A stretch of DNA of 64,000 nucleotides from positions 4,721,952 through 4,785,951 of the forward strand of contig NZ_AP022581.1 in assembly GCF_010731535.1 (NCBI RefSeq). The letters run 5' to 3'. Numbering within the stretch: position 1 is the first letter of the stretch; each line of letters opens with the position of its first letter. A program made the translations under genes and the position numbers. Below the pieces are notes generated by a model. It had not been told where the DNA came from. It did not search any database and saw only the letters and a list, made by a program, of their open reading frames with translations. The stretch is from Mycobacterium lacus (GTDB lineage: Bacteria; Actinomycetota; Actinomycetes; Mycobacteriales; Mycobacteriaceae). Shown here piece by piece: positions 1 to 9,583 of the stretch.

Positions 1-1342
1 CCTCCCAGATGGTGTTGACCTGCGCATCGCGCAAAATCCTTGCCACCGGCCAGGTCTCGATGTAGCCGTTGCCGCCGTGGATCTCGATCGCGTCGGACGC
101 CGCGGTGATCCCGAGCCGGCAGACCTTGAGCTTGGTGACCGGCACCGCGATGCGTTGCCGGATGCTTCTGGGCTGGCGGTGGTTGGTTGCTCCGGTGCCG
201 TCGAACACCAGCGCCAGCGCCGCTTCGACGTCGACGATCATCTCGGCGAGCTTGCGGCGCATGAGCGGCTTGTCGATCAGCGCGCCGCCGAACGCGCGGC
301 GCGCCCCGGCGTAGCACAGCGATTCGACCAACGCGCGGCGCGCGTTGCCCAGCGCGAACAAGGCGATACCCAGCCGCGCCGCGTTGGTCAGCTCCATCAT
401 GCGAGCGAGTCCCTTGCCGTCGGACGGGCCCGAATCTGCAGAGGGTTCGCCGGACAGCAGGAAGGCCTCGGCGTCGACGAATTCGACCTCGCCGGAGGCG
501 ACCGAGCGGGTGCCCAGCTTGTCCTTCAGGCGGCGGACGCGCACCCCGTTGCGCGAACCGTCGCGGCGCGTGCGCAGCACCAGGAAGTTGGCGACGCCAC
601 GGGTCGAGTCGGGGGCGCCCTCGGGTTTGGCCAGCACGACGAACGCCTCGCCTGCGCAGTTGGACGCGAACCATTTGAACCCGTTCAGCAGCCAGGCGTC
701 CCCGCTGCGTCGAGCGGTCGTCTCGAGCGCCCCCAGATCCGAACCGCCGGTCCGCTCGGTCAGTAGCTGCGCCGTTTCGCCGGCCCACTCGCCGGAATCG
801 AACTTGGCCAGGACGTGGTCGGCCACATCGGCCGGTGCGTGGGCGGCCACCAGCGACTGGACCATGCCGCCGCCGGTGCCCAAAGCGCAGCCCATCCCGA
901 TATCGGCCTGGTTGAGCAGGTAGTTGGACGCGAACATCGCCAGTGACGGGCTCACGGATGCACGTCGCGCCTCGTGACGCAACGCCTGCTGGGCATCCAG
1001 AACCGCGCGTTTGGACTGGGTGAACGACGCCGGCATGACGACCCTGCTGATGTCGTGTCCCCACCGGTCGTAGCGCTCGAGCCGGGGTGGGTTGCGGTCG
1101 GTCTCCTCGGCCCACCGCGCCACCGGGCCGCCCATCAGGTCACCGATTCGCGTCAGGTGCGGTTGTGCGAACGCCAGCTCGTCCGGCTGCAGGTAGTACG
1201 CCATCATGTGCTGCAACGTGGGATCGGTGAGGTACCAGTTGAGACCGATAGCGCCCGGATAGTTCTCCGTGCGGTAGCGCTCGGATTTTTCCGGGGTCGA
1301 AAATGCGAGCCGGTCGACGGCCTCGGCGGCGTATTCGCTCAT
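1..1342 (-). CDS. fadE35: Acyl-CoA dehydrogenase FadE35, C-terminus outside the window
   Basis: Flavin-dependent acyl-CoA dehydrogenase of the large AidB-like branch, expected to desaturate an acyl-CoA thioester in the cytosol. The 447 codons present start MSEYAAEAVDRLAF. They include the middle-domain stretch LLTERTGGSDLG, which contacts FAD and substrate, and the helical C-terminal domain up to EIHGGNGYIETW, where the window ends. The Mtb homologue (Rv3797) is about 593 residues, so roughly 150 residues are missing only because of the window edge. The ATG at the right end is the first start after an upstream stop. In Mtb the gene also neighbours embB. The exact substrate is unknown. Confidence 0.88.
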   Translation of the reverse strand, partial: MSEYAAEAVDRLAFSTPEKSERYRTENYPGAIGLNWYLTDPTLQHMMAYYLQPDELAFAQPHLTRIGDLMGGPVARWAEETDRNPPRLERYDRWGHDISRVVMPASFTQSKRAVLDAQQALRHEARRASVSPSLAMFASNYLLNQADIGMGCALGTGGGMVQSLVAAHAPADVADHVLAKFDSGEWAGETAQLLTERTGGSDLGALETTARRSGDAWLLNGFKWFASNCAGEAFVVLAKPEGAPDSTRGVANFLVLRTRRDGSRNGVRVRRLKDKLGTRSVASGEVEFVDAEAFLLSGEPSADSGPSDGKGLARMMELTNAARLGIALFALGNARRALVESLCYAGARRAFGGALIDKPLMRRKLAEMIVDVEAALALVFDGTGATNHRQPRSIRQRIAVPVTKLKVCRLGITAASDAIEIHGGNGYIETWPVARILRDAQVNTIWE

Positions 1343-1480
1343 GTGTTGTTGCTATGCCAACCCGCCGCTGTTTGGCAAGGTCACCATCGCCCGGGCCGGC
1401 GGGGCATCAACTCGATGTGGGCCGGTGACGAAGACCAGACGGGGATCGCCGATTCGCCGCGTCCACCGGTTCACCCGCAA

Positions 1481-1948
1481 TCACGCGGCCCGGGGAAGAT
1501 CCGGGTTGACCCTTGCCGTTTGCTGCGTCGGCCGACTGGGAGTCGGGGCCCAGCCAACGTAGGTCAGGTACAGCCCGACCAGCGTGAAGACAACGCAGAG
1601 CGCCACCCACCACGCCTGCGCGCCGATCATCGCGTTGGCTACCGAAGCGACAGCCTTGGGAAAAGCCAGCAGGAACAGGCCGCGCAACGTCACAAGCCAG
1701 CCCAGCAGGGACACGATGATCGCCGCGGCGCCTCGCCAGTATTGGTGACCGGCGACGATGACAAGGCCAAACACCAAGATAAACGCGCCGGCCACCCAGG
1801 CCCACAGTGAATTGGCCTCGAACTGGGAAATTAGCGACCGCATGTCCGAAGCGCGCGCCACTGCGATGACATCAACGATGACAAGGAAGGGTCCGAGCAC
1901 GCGGGCGAACATGCGCGTCCGGGCCTGCGACTGTGGTGAAACGTTCAT
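1481..1948 (-). CDS. Small integral membrane protein, unknown function
   Basis: A 155-residue protein with about four hydrophobic helices (near residues 18-35, 50-70, 75-100 and 115-135) and a short polar, proline-rich C-terminus, so probably a plasma-membrane protein. I do not recognise a family with known function. I chose the ATG that has a GGAGG ribosome site 7 nt upstream; two more ATGs lie 6 and 21 nt further upstream, but the nearer one is too close to GGAGG to use it. It stands alone between fadE35 and a divergent DUF1918 gene. Confidence 0.7.
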   Translation of the reverse strand: MNVSPQSQARTRMFARVLGPFLVIVDVIAVARASDMRSLISQFEANSLWAWVAGAFILVFGLVIVAGHQYWRGAAAIIVSLLGWLVTLRGLFLLAFPKAVASVANAMIGAQAWWVALCVVFTLVGLYLTYVGWAPTPSRPTQQTARVNPDLPRAA

Positions 1949-2119
1949 GGCCATACCTCCATTTGACACCTGTATCGGACCACTGAGCCGAATTGCCGCG
2001 ATAGGGACCGAAGTCCCGTTGGTTTAGGTCATTCGTCTATCGGTGACTTTTTTCCCCTCGCCCAGCCAGCCGGCCGAGGGGCATGATGGGACGTGCAGCC
2101 AACGACAAGGGAGTCGAGG

Positions 2120-2344
2120 ATGAAGGCCAACGTAGGTGACTGGCTCGTGATCAAGGGCACGACGACGGAGCTGGCGGATCAGCGTGGGCTGATCACCGAG
2201 GTGCACGGGACCGATGGCGCACCGCCGTATGTGGTGCGCTGGCCGAACGACCATGTGACAACGGTGTTTCCGGGCTCGGACGCGCTCGTCGTTACCGCGG
2301 CCGAACAGGAGCAGGCCGACGAACGAGCCCGGCACAAGGTCTGA
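2120..2344 (+). CDS. DUF1918 domain protein
   Basis: A 74-residue cytosolic protein of the DUF1918 family: a small SH3-like beta fold seen in actinobacteria, with no established function. Visible hallmarks are the opening MKANVGDWLVIKG, a central glycine/aspartate turn and the strand PPYVVRWPNDHVTTVFPG. The start is set by AAGGGAG about 6 nt upstream of the ATG; an upstream in-frame ATG would add nine residues but has no ribosome site. The short charged tail is typical. It converges on the frameshifted secreted-protein gene on the other strand. Confidence 0.75.
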   Translation: MKANVGDWLVIKGTTTELADQRGLITEVHGTDGAPPYVVRWPNDHVTTVFPGSDALVVTAAEQEQADERARHKV

Positions 2345-2374
2345 GGGGTAGTCCCCTCGTCGGCTTATGTCGGC

Positions 2375-2885
2375 CTATACGGGCACCACGAACTCGGACG
2401 TGTAGCACTCGGCCGGGAATTCGGGTCGGGCGCGCGACGATCACCCAGACGCCGGTGGTGCCGGGCCGAATATCGTCTCGAATGGCCACCGTTCCGTTGG
2501 CGGCCGCGTCGGTGTCGAGGCCGGCGAAGGCGGTGCCCGGGTCGCCGGGACCACAGGTGGCCGACGACGGCCGCGGGTGCTGGATCAGGCCGACGTCGTA
2601 GTGGGTGCCCGGCTGGTTGGGGATCGTCACACGCACCTCCGCGACCACGCTCGACCTCGACGCGTGGATGAAGGCTATGCCCGTGCCCAGCATCGGGCGT
2701 GGCACCATCGCCGCGGTGGCGATGCGGCTGAAATCGCAACGCCGCAGAGCCGCGTCCAAAACAACCGTCGTGGCACCGGTCGACCCCGGCGGCGCCTCGG
2801 CCCGGTCAACCGCAAACGTCGCCCCCAAGAACGACACCACGGTGACTGCCGCCGCAAATGTCGCCGAGCGTGTCAGCGTGCGCAT
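2375..2885 (-). pseudogene. Secreted protein with a probable C-terminal frameshift
   Basis: The N-terminus is a signal peptide (RTLTRSATFAAAVTVVSFLG, cleavage likely after DRAEA), followed by a small beta-rich domain with VRVTIPNQPGTHYDVG and a pair of cysteines (RRCDF, ATCGPGD). It would be exported. The open frame runs on into an arginine-rich tail that overlaps the DUF1918 gene. One frame over, at about 2421-2430, the sequence reads EFPAECYTSEFVVPV and then stops at 2375, which looks like the true C-terminus. A single extra base there would explain both readings. I do not recognise a function. If the frameshift is real, the product has a wrong tail. Confidence 0.55.
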
Positions 2886-2964
2886 CGTCCCCACCGTCTT
2901 TACCCGTTACATCCCCACCCAACGAAGAACGGTATCGACGGTTATTTGCGCAACTAAACCATTT

Positions 2965-5900
2965 TTATGGCTTTATCCTGATCTGACCCGGTGACCACAG
3001 TCCGCTGCGCGTTGCTGTACTCAAGTCCAATTGTGCGGGAGGGGCGTCCACGAGGGTGTCGAACTCGCGCAGCGACCCCCAGTCGCGGCCCCAGTCCCGG
3101 GACAGGTAGGTGGCCATGACGTGGGCCCGCAACAGCAGGTCGGTGATGCCCAGCAGGCCGCCGTTGACGCCGTCCTCCCAGGTGTCGGTGTCCATCTTTT
3201 TAGCCGAGTAGTCCGGTGTGATGCGGAACTTCGGGATCTCGGTGACGCCGTTGACATGCAGCATCGGCTGCTGGCACGGGAATGCCAGCCCCACCGCCCA
3301 GTCCAGCAGCACCGGCTGCGTCGAGCCGACGTATTCCTGCAGCGAGCGCAGGTCCGGCACCCGCGGCGGGGTCACCGCGATCCAGTCTTCCGGCGTCAGC
3401 GACAGGTCCTCGGCGACCACCCGGACCGCGACGGCGTCGGCGGGAACCTTGTCTCGGGCGTAGCGCAGGTTGCGCCAGGCCTTCGGCTGCTCGCCATACA
3501 GGTCGTCGGGCACCAGCCGCCCAGCGGGAACCACGTTGCCGTCCGGGCCGGGTTTGCCGTATTCCAGCACCACGGTCTGCCCCGGTGTGTAGCCGTGCAG
3601 CACGCTGTTGCCGGCGATCTTGCCCGCGGCGGTCACCACCACCAGCGGATGTCCGTCGTCCGGTTTGGGCAGCCAGTACCACGCCGACGTGAGTCGGCTT
3701 TCCTGCTGCACGCCGGAGGTGTAGGTGCCGGCCAGCGGAACCCGCGCGGGGTCCAGCCCGTAGGGCAGCGGCACACTGGAACCATTGATGCCCGGGGTCT
3801 TCAGTTTTGTCGGCGCATCCCAGTCGTAGTCGGTGCCAGGCTGGTTGGGCTTCATCACGATCGCCTCGGCGACGGTATGGTCCGGCACCCCGTCGGGTGT
3901 GAACCCCACCGGGTTCACACCACCCAGCGGACCGAGTGGGCCGTAATCGCCGGGCTGAGGCGTCATGAATCCCGCGTTGGTGTCCGGCTCGACGAGCACG
4001 TCGTCGGCCAGCCCGCAGCCGCCGGTGAAGGCCCGCAGGTTTGCCCAGCCGTTGGAGTAGGTGGGGTACTGGCGCACGACCCCGGCTACCATCGACGCGA
4101 CAAACACCAGCGCCATGAAGCCGGCGGCGACGGGCACCGGGGCGCTGGTCACAGCGCGGCTCAACCGGCCCTCGCCGCTGCCCCGGGGAGCGAAGTGCAA
4201 CGAGGCCGCGTACAGTGCGGCGATCGCGAACAGAACGAAAAATATTGTGCTGACCGTGATTCCGGCGACCTTCGGCATGGTGCTGTTGAACGGCACGCCG
4301 TAGCTCGAGACGTACCACCAGCCGTTGGTGGTGGCGAAGCACAACGCCAGCATGAACAGCAGCGCCGCCAGGAACGCCATCCGGTTGCGTGACCAACGCA
4401 GCACCGCCGGTGACACCAGCACGGTGGTCAGCGCGGCCATCGCCGCTCCCACCGCGGCGAACAATCCGAAGTGGTGCACCCACTTGGTGGGGGTGAACAT
4501 CAGGAAGAACATGGTGGCGAAGATGATGCCCATCAGCCGCCACGCCGGACCGCGCGCGACGCCGGGAACTCGCTTGCGCCGCAACATGATGAACACCGCG
4601 GTGAATAGGCACACCGCGGTGATCAGGAAGCCGAATCGGCGCGACAGCGAACCGTCCACGGTGGGCAGGATCAGGTAGTAGTAGCGCAGGTTCTCGGTGT
4701 ACCACGCCTGGCTGGGCCCGATCGCGGTGCGAATCCTGGTGGCTTCCAACACCGTTGACAGAGTCTGGTCGGCGAAGACCACGGGGAGGATGACCGAACC
4801 GGCCGCCAGCAGCGGGGCCACCAGCGGCCACGTGCCGACCACGCGATGACGGCGCACCAAGATCCGCAGGATCGGCCGGCCGCCGGCGACCAGGGCGGCC
4901 ACCGCGATCAGGCCCGTGGGCTGCACACCCAGGGTGAACGCGGCGGTGACGACGGCCAGCGCGGCCGGTGTCAGCCGGCTGTATCGCATGGACCGCTCGA
5001 TCAGCACGTAGGTGACCAGCGAGCCGAGCGCGATGATGGGCTCGGGGCGCAGGCCGTTGTCGAACGGCATCCACGCGGTCAGCAGCACCATCGCGGCCGC
5101 CCAGTTGGCGGGCTTGCTGGCCGCCACCGCCGGCCCGAGTCGGGGCAGCACCTCACGCGACAGCAGCAGCCAGCACACCAGCCCGGCGATCAGGACCGGC
5201 AGCCGCATCCACAGGCTGGCGTCGCTGACGTGGGTCATCAGCGCCAGCAGGTTGTAATACCAGCCGAACGGATCCTCCGGGCTGCCGAACCAGCGGAAGT
5301 AGTTGGACATGTAGCCGGCACGGTCGGCGACGCGCGCCATGCCCAGGATGTAGCCGTCGTCGGAGGAGTTCGCGCCGATGACGTGCCAGAGCAGGAAGCC
5401 GAAGATCACCACGGCGTCGGTCAGGGTGAAGGTGCGCCAGTTCGCCGGAATCATCCGGCGCATCCGGTGGCCGTCCAGCTGGTCGAGGCGCCACAGCGCG
5501 ATGAGCGCGACGACGGTGGCCACGATCGCGCCCACGATCGCTAGCAGCTTCAGGGTCGTCGGGGTGGTGGAGAACCTGGTGTCGATGGTCGCCGACAGCC
5601 GCAGCCCGGGCGGCGCGGGACCGGTCAGATCGGTGAACACCCCGACGATCTGCGGGCGCAGGTTCGGATCGGGGAAGCCGCTGCGCAGCGGCTTGCCCGA
5701 CGGGTCGGTCAACCCGACGAACGTGGCGAACGTGCCGGCACGGGTCGACGTGATCTCGATGCGCTGGCATTGCGGGGAGGCGACCTGCTCCCGCGGGACG
5801 GACAGGATCACCACGTTGCGGTCGGTGACGTCGACGCGCCGGGTGCTGACGACGACGAACAACGCGTTGAGATTGGCGTCCTTGCCCTGCTTCGGCGCGG

Positions 5901-6213
5901 TGCCAAGTACCACCCCGCCGGCGGGTGGCAGGTCGCGCACGATGCCGCACGGCACGGTGGCGGTCATATCGACCGGCGTCAGCGAAATCAACGGCGCCGT
6001 AACGCTATTCAGGCGCCCATTTTGTGGCCAGTTCAGCGTCGCGGTGGTCTGCACGACGGGCAGCAGCGGCGTCGCGACCGACAGCACGAAGCCGATCAGG
6101 CCCGCGATGGTGGCAACCCAGCGCGTCACCCCCACCCGCTTGCGAGCAGACGCAAAAGCACCCGAAATCGCCCGATTTCGGGTGCTTTTGCGTCTGCTCG
6201 CGCTCTGTGTCAT
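2965..6213 (-). CDS. embB: Arabinosyltransferase EmbB
   Basis: Membrane GT-C arabinosyltransferase that, with EmbA, branches and extends the arabinan of arabinogalactan, using decaprenylphosphoryl-arabinose. It has 1082 residues (Mtb about 1098), an N-terminal periplasmic jellyroll, a multi-helix core, and a C-terminal carbohydrate-binding half (GINGSSVPLPYGLDPARVPLAG). The catalytic motif ANSSDDGYIL is at 281-290. D285 corresponds to Mtb D299, and M292 to the ethambutol-resistance residue M306, here the wild-type methionine. The ATG overlaps the embA stop as ATGA, so the two are co-translated. Residues about 5-25 are encoded by a 60-bp perfect palindrome, so the true start could be the downstream GTG before TRWVATIAGL. 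A cytoplasmic loop near residue 248 is about 18 residues shorter than in Mtb. Confidence 0.97.
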   Translation of the reverse strand: MTQSASRRKSTRNRAISGAFASARKRVGVTRWVATIAGLIGFVLSVATPLLPVVQTTATLNWPQNGRLNSVTAPLISLTPVDMTATVPCGIVRDLPPAGGVVLGTAPKQGKDANLNALFVVVSTRRVDVTDRNVVILSVPREQVASPQCQRIEITSTRAGTFATFVGLTDPSGKPLRSGFPDPNLRPQIVGVFTDLTGPAPPGLRLSATIDTRFSTTPTTLKLLAIVGAIVATVVALIALWRLDQLDGHRMRRMIPANWRTFTLTDAVVIFGFLLWHVIGANSSDDGYILGMARVADRAGYMSNYFRWFGSPEDPFGWYYNLLALMTHVSDASLWMRLPVLIAGLVCWLLLSREVLPRLGPAVAASKPANWAAAMVLLTAWMPFDNGLRPEPIIALGSLVTYVLIERSMRYSRLTPAALAVVTAAFTLGVQPTGLIAVAALVAGGRPILRILVRRHRVVGTWPLVAPLLAAGSVILPVVFADQTLSTVLEATRIRTAIGPSQAWYTENLRYYYLILPTVDGSLSRRFGFLITAVCLFTAVFIMLRRKRVPGVARGPAWRLMGIIFATMFFLMFTPTKWVHHFGLFAAVGAAMAALTTVLVSPAVLRWSRNRMAFLAALLFMLALCFATTNGWWYVSSYGVPFNSTMPKVAGITVSTIFFVLFAIAALYAASLHFAPRGSGEGRLSRAVTSAPVPVAAGFMALVFVASMVAGVVRQYPTYSNGWANLRAFTGGCGLADDVLVEPDTNAGFMTPQPGDYGPLGPLGGVNPVGFTPDGVPDHTVAEAIVMKPNQPGTDYDWDAPTKLKTPGINGSSVPLPYGLDPARVPLAGTYTSGVQQESRLTSAWYWLPKPDDGHPLVVVTAAGKIAGNSVLHGYTPGQTVVLEYGKPGPDGNVVPAGRLVPDDLYGEQPKAWRNLRYARDKVPADAVAVRVVAEDLSLTPEDWIAVTPPRVPDLRSLQEYVGSTQPVLLDWAVGLAFPCQQPMLHVNGVTEIPKFRITPDYSAKKMDTDTWEDGVNGGLLGITDLLLRAHVMATYLSRDWGRDWGSLREFDTLVDAPPAQLDLSTATRSGLWSPGQIRIKP
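6142..6201 (-). terminator. Perfect 60-bp TRIT-like palindrome inside embB codons 5-24
   Basis: Two 29-bp arms, perfectly complementary, separated by a 2-nt loop (6171-6172). The outer part reads GCGAGCAGACGCAAAAGC, the core shared by mycobacterial TRIT-type intrinsic terminators. It lies just inside the annotated embB start, so it is either translated or forms a 5' attenuator between embA and embB. Confidence 0.85.
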
Positions 6214-9200
6214 GGGAGCGCCCTAATCGGTCCTTGCCGGCTCCAGCCGGGCACTGTGATAAAGCCCTGTTGGACAACGGCTTCCGGCGCCTGCGCGGCC
6301 GGTACCAGGCGGTAGTACTGCTCCACCGAACCCCAGTCGCGATACCAGTCGCCACGCAGGTACGTCGAGATCGTCGACGTCCGCAGCAGCCCCTGGGTGA
6401 ACAGGAACGGCCCGCCGGTCGAAGCGGACTGCCACAAGTTCGACGACACCGCGGTCTGCTTGTGGTCGGGCAGGATGCGGTACTGCGGCAGTTCGGCGAC
6501 ACCTAGGTGCTCGGAAAATGGCCGTTGGCAAGGGAAATTGGCCGCCGTCGCGATGTCCATCAGCACCGGGGTCCGCGATCCGATCAACTGCTGCAGCGTT
6601 TCCAATACGGGGACTCGCGGCGGCGTGAACGCGAACCACTGCTCGGAACTCAAGTTCGGGTCGTAGGCGACGATGCGTGCCACATCGGCCTCCGGCGGGG
6701 CCCAGGTCAGCGGGAAGCGCAGGTTGCGCCATGCCGGCTGCGGCCCGAGGTCGATCGGATACACCTCCCCGAGCGGCGCGATGCCGCCGTCGGGGCGGGT
6801 CACGCCCCATTGCAGTTTCAGCGACTGGCCATAGACGAAGTCGCCGTCCTCTTTGTAGGACCAGATGGCGCCGGCGGCGGCGACCGCCACGATCGGCTGG
6901 GCCCCGATGTGCTCCTTCCAATCGGCGGGCAGCTGGTACCACGCCGAGGTGGCCGTCGCGGCCACGTTGTTCTCGCCGTAGCTGCCCATCACCGGGGTGC
7001 GGGCCGGGTCCAGGCCGAACGGCAGCGCCGCGTGCGACCCGTTCACCCCGACCGGGCCCTTGCCTCCGGCGGTGCCCGCCGAGTCGGTGATGGCCGCGTT
7101 CGGCTTGTTCGGTGACGCGTCGGAATTGACCACCCCGGGCTTGCTCACCACCGGGTCGGACTTCAGGTCGTCGCCCACGCCGTCGGGTTTGAAGCCCACC
7201 GGGTTGACGCCGCCGAGCGGGCCGTCGGGTCCGAAGGTCTGCCCGCCAACCGGTTGCAACATGCCGGCATTGGGGTCGGGTTCGGCCAGCACGTCGTCGG
7301 CCATGGCGCAGCTGGTGGGGCGCGGGCCGGGGCTCGCGGAAATCACAGTGGCCAGGTTGGCCTTGGCCGTGGTGTACAGGGGGTAGCGGGACACCGCGCC
7401 CTTGGCCATCGAGCCGACCTCGCCGAGGACCATGATCGTCGCGACCACCAGCAGCGGCGCGGAGGCCAGGACGCGGTTGCGCCGGTTGTCCTTCACCTCG
7501 GTGTGCCCGGCGTAGTCAATGCGGAAGTGGTACCACGCCGCCAGCAGTCCGGTGACGATCGACAGCGTCAGAAACATCGACGTCACCGGGTGGCTGGCGA
7601 TGACGGGCTGGATGTCATACCACGGCACCCCGTAGTTGCCGACGTAGAACCATCCGTTGATGCCCGAGGTGGCCCACGCTAGCACGAACAGCAGCGCGGT
7701 GACATACAGCGCCAGGTTGCGCCGGCTGTGCAGGCCGATCCGGGCGACGGTGAACGCGGTGACCGCCCCCAGCGCGCCCGCCAGTCCGGCGAACGCGCCG
7801 AACTGCACGGCCCACTTCGTGGGGGTGAACGTCAACAGCAGCAGGCCGATCGCGGTGGTGCCGATCAACCGCCAGGCCGGTCCGCCGGCCAACCCCGGCA
7901 CCCGGCCGCGGCGCAGCAGCACGAACAACATCCCGAACAGGCACAGCAGCAGCACCAGCACGGCGAACCGCCGCGCCATCGAACCGTCGGCGTTGCTCTC
8001 GACCGTGAGGAAGTAGTAGCGCAGGAAGTCCTGATACCAGGCGATCGTCGGCCCGACCTTGTATTTGATGCGGGCGGACTCGGCGACCGTGGCCAGCGTC
8101 TGGTCCCGGAACACCACCACGGTGATCGACGACAACGACGCCGCCAGGACGGCTAGCGGTGCCAACACGCCATCGGTCGCCCGGCGCCGCCGAATCGTCT
8201 GGGCGATAACACGGGAACCGGTCAACAGTGGGGCCAGCGCGATCAGCCCCTGCGGTGCCAGCGTGGCGGTGAGCATCGCGACGATGATGGCGACCGCGGC
8301 CGGGGCCAGTCGGCCTAGCGCGATCGAGCGCTCCACCAACATCCACGTGACCAGCACACCCAGGGCGATCAGCGGCTCGGGCCGCAGGCCGTTGTTGAAC
8401 GGCAGCCAGGCGGCCAGGAACACCGCGCCCGCGGTGAACACGGCCACCCGGTTGGACGCCAGGCCGCCCTTGCCCGGTCCCAGGCGCGGTAGCGCGCAAC
8501 GGCTGATGATCAGCCAGCACGCGATCCCGGCCAGCGTGGCCGGCAGTCGCATCCACACGCCGGCGGTGCTGGCCGACGCCAACCGCGCCAGCACCGAGAG
8601 GTACCAGTCAAACGGTGCCTCGGTCGTGCCGAAGTAGCGGTAGTAGTTGGCCACGTAGCCCGCCTTCGGGGCGACCCTGGCGATGGTCAGGTTGTAGCCG
8701 TCATCCGAGGAGGTGGCGCCGATGACATGCCAGAGCAGCAGGGTGGCGATCACACCGGCGTCGGCCAGCCACGTGGCCGCGCCCGCTAGCCGGGGAGCGA
8801 TCAGGGAGCGCCAGCTGACCGGCGGGTGGTTGCCCCGGCTGCGGCGGTCCATGACCGCCAGCGCGAGGATGGCGCCCAGGACCGCCAGCGCGCCCAGGAC
8901 CATCGCGATCTTCTTTGTGGCGGTGGGCATGGTGATGAACCGGGTGTCGACGTCGATGCGGGCCGACAGCCCCGGTTGTGCGGGGACCTTCAGGTCGGTG
9001 AAGAGGCCACCGACCTGCGGCTTCTTTTCGGTTGGCAGCTTTCCGACGGCACCGGGCATGCCGACGAAATCCGCGCCGGCGCCGCCGACGCCGGCCCAGA
9101 TGTGCAGCACGCTGCAGGCTCCGGCGGCGACCGCCGAGCGGGGTGCCACCGCGGCCACCGTGTCCCGGAACGCGGCGACGACCGTGTCCTTGTTGGCGCG

Positions 9201-9521
9201 CACGAACAGCCCGTGTTTGCCGGTGTCCACCCCGCCGGACGGCAGTGTGGACAGCACCAGGCCGCCATCGGCGGGCAGGGTGGCCATCGCCGAACAGGGG
9301 ATGGAGATGTCCAGCGCACGCGGCGCCCCGGAAACCAGTGGGGCGGTGATCTGGGTGACGTGCCCGTCGGTCGTGAGGCTTTGCGGCCAGACGATCGTCG
9401 CCGTGGTCTGCCTCACCGGGAGCAACGGGACCGCGGCGCACAACAACAGACCGGCGATTCCCGAGACGACGGCCACGAGCCGCGCGACCCGTTGCGACCG
9501 TTCATTACCGTCGTGGGGCAC
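6210..9521 (-). CDS. embA: Arabinosyltransferase EmbA
   Basis: Partner of EmbB in arabinogalactan arabinan synthesis, in the plasma membrane. From the GTG start (MPHDGNERS) it is 1103 residues; Mtb EmbA is 1094. The catalytic motif ATSSDDGYNL and the C-terminal lectin-like half (VGVNGSHAALPFGLDPARTP, PGWSRQGPIRALP) are clear. The open frame continues upstream, but homology begins at this GTG. A -10 box TACGAT sits 8 nt before the GTG, consistent with a leaderless or nearly leaderless transcript. A terminator-like hairpin just upstream separates it from the permease gene. In Mtb embA directly follows embC; here it does not. The stop overlaps the embB start. Confidence 0.96.
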   Translation of the reverse strand: MPHDGNERSQRVARLVAVVSGIAGLLLCAAVPLLPVRQTTATIVWPQSLTTDGHVTQITAPLVSGAPRALDISIPCSAMATLPADGGLVLSTLPSGGVDTGKHGLFVRANKDTVVAAFRDTVAAVAPRSAVAAGACSVLHIWAGVGGAGADFVGMPGAVGKLPTEKKPQVGGLFTDLKVPAQPGLSARIDVDTRFITMPTATKKIAMVLGALAVLGAILALAVMDRRSRGNHPPVSWRSLIAPRLAGAATWLADAGVIATLLLWHVIGATSSDDGYNLTIARVAPKAGYVANYYRYFGTTEAPFDWYLSVLARLASASTAGVWMRLPATLAGIACWLIISRCALPRLGPGKGGLASNRVAVFTAGAVFLAAWLPFNNGLRPEPLIALGVLVTWMLVERSIALGRLAPAAVAIIVAMLTATLAPQGLIALAPLLTGSRVIAQTIRRRRATDGVLAPLAVLAASLSSITVVVFRDQTLATVAESARIKYKVGPTIAWYQDFLRYYFLTVESNADGSMARRFAVLVLLLCLFGMLFVLLRRGRVPGLAGGPAWRLIGTTAIGLLLLTFTPTKWAVQFGAFAGLAGALGAVTAFTVARIGLHSRRNLALYVTALLFVLAWATSGINGWFYVGNYGVPWYDIQPVIASHPVTSMFLTLSIVTGLLAAWYHFRIDYAGHTEVKDNRRNRVLASAPLLVVATIMVLGEVGSMAKGAVSRYPLYTTAKANLATVISASPGPRPTSCAMADDVLAEPDPNAGMLQPVGGQTFGPDGPLGGVNPVGFKPDGVGDDLKSDPVVSKPGVVNSDASPNKPNAAITDSAGTAGGKGPVGVNGSHAALPFGLDPARTPVMGSYGENNVAATATSAWYQLPADWKEHIGAQPIVAVAAAGAIWSYKEDGDFVYGQSLKLQWGVTRPDGGIAPLGEVYPIDLGPQPAWRNLRFPLTWAPPEADVARIVAYDPNLSSEQWFAFTPPRVPVLETLQQLIGSRTPVLMDIATAANFPCQRPFSEHLGVAELPQYRILPDHKQTAVSSNLWQSASTGGPFLFTQGLLRTSTISTYLRGDWYRDWGSVEQYYRLVPAAQAPEAVVQQGFITVPGWSRQGPIRALP

Positions 9522-9529
9522 GAGGGTCG

Positions 9530-9535
9530 ATCGTA
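9530..9535 (-). promoter_or_regulatory. Predicted -10 box of the embA-embB promoter
   Basis: TACGAT on the minus strand, 8 nt before the embA GTG, with a weak -35-like TCAAAG about 17 nt upstream. In Mtb the short region before embA carries the embAB promoter, where resistance-linked point mutations map. The position here fits the same role. Confidence 0.5.
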
Positions 9536-9583
9536 TGCGACGCCGCTGAGTGCTTTGAGGATGCGGGGCCGCGGCGACTATGC

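Noticed and set aside
1407..1805. Second minus-strand open frame overlapping the small membrane protein gene
   Set aside because: Lacks hydrophobic or family character; the membrane-protein frame with a GGAGG site is the better reading.
3031..4392. Long open frame antisense to embB (453 codons)
   Set aside because: Arginine/histidine/glycine-rich composition typical of the antisense strand of a GC-rich gene; the real gene embB covers it with strong homology.
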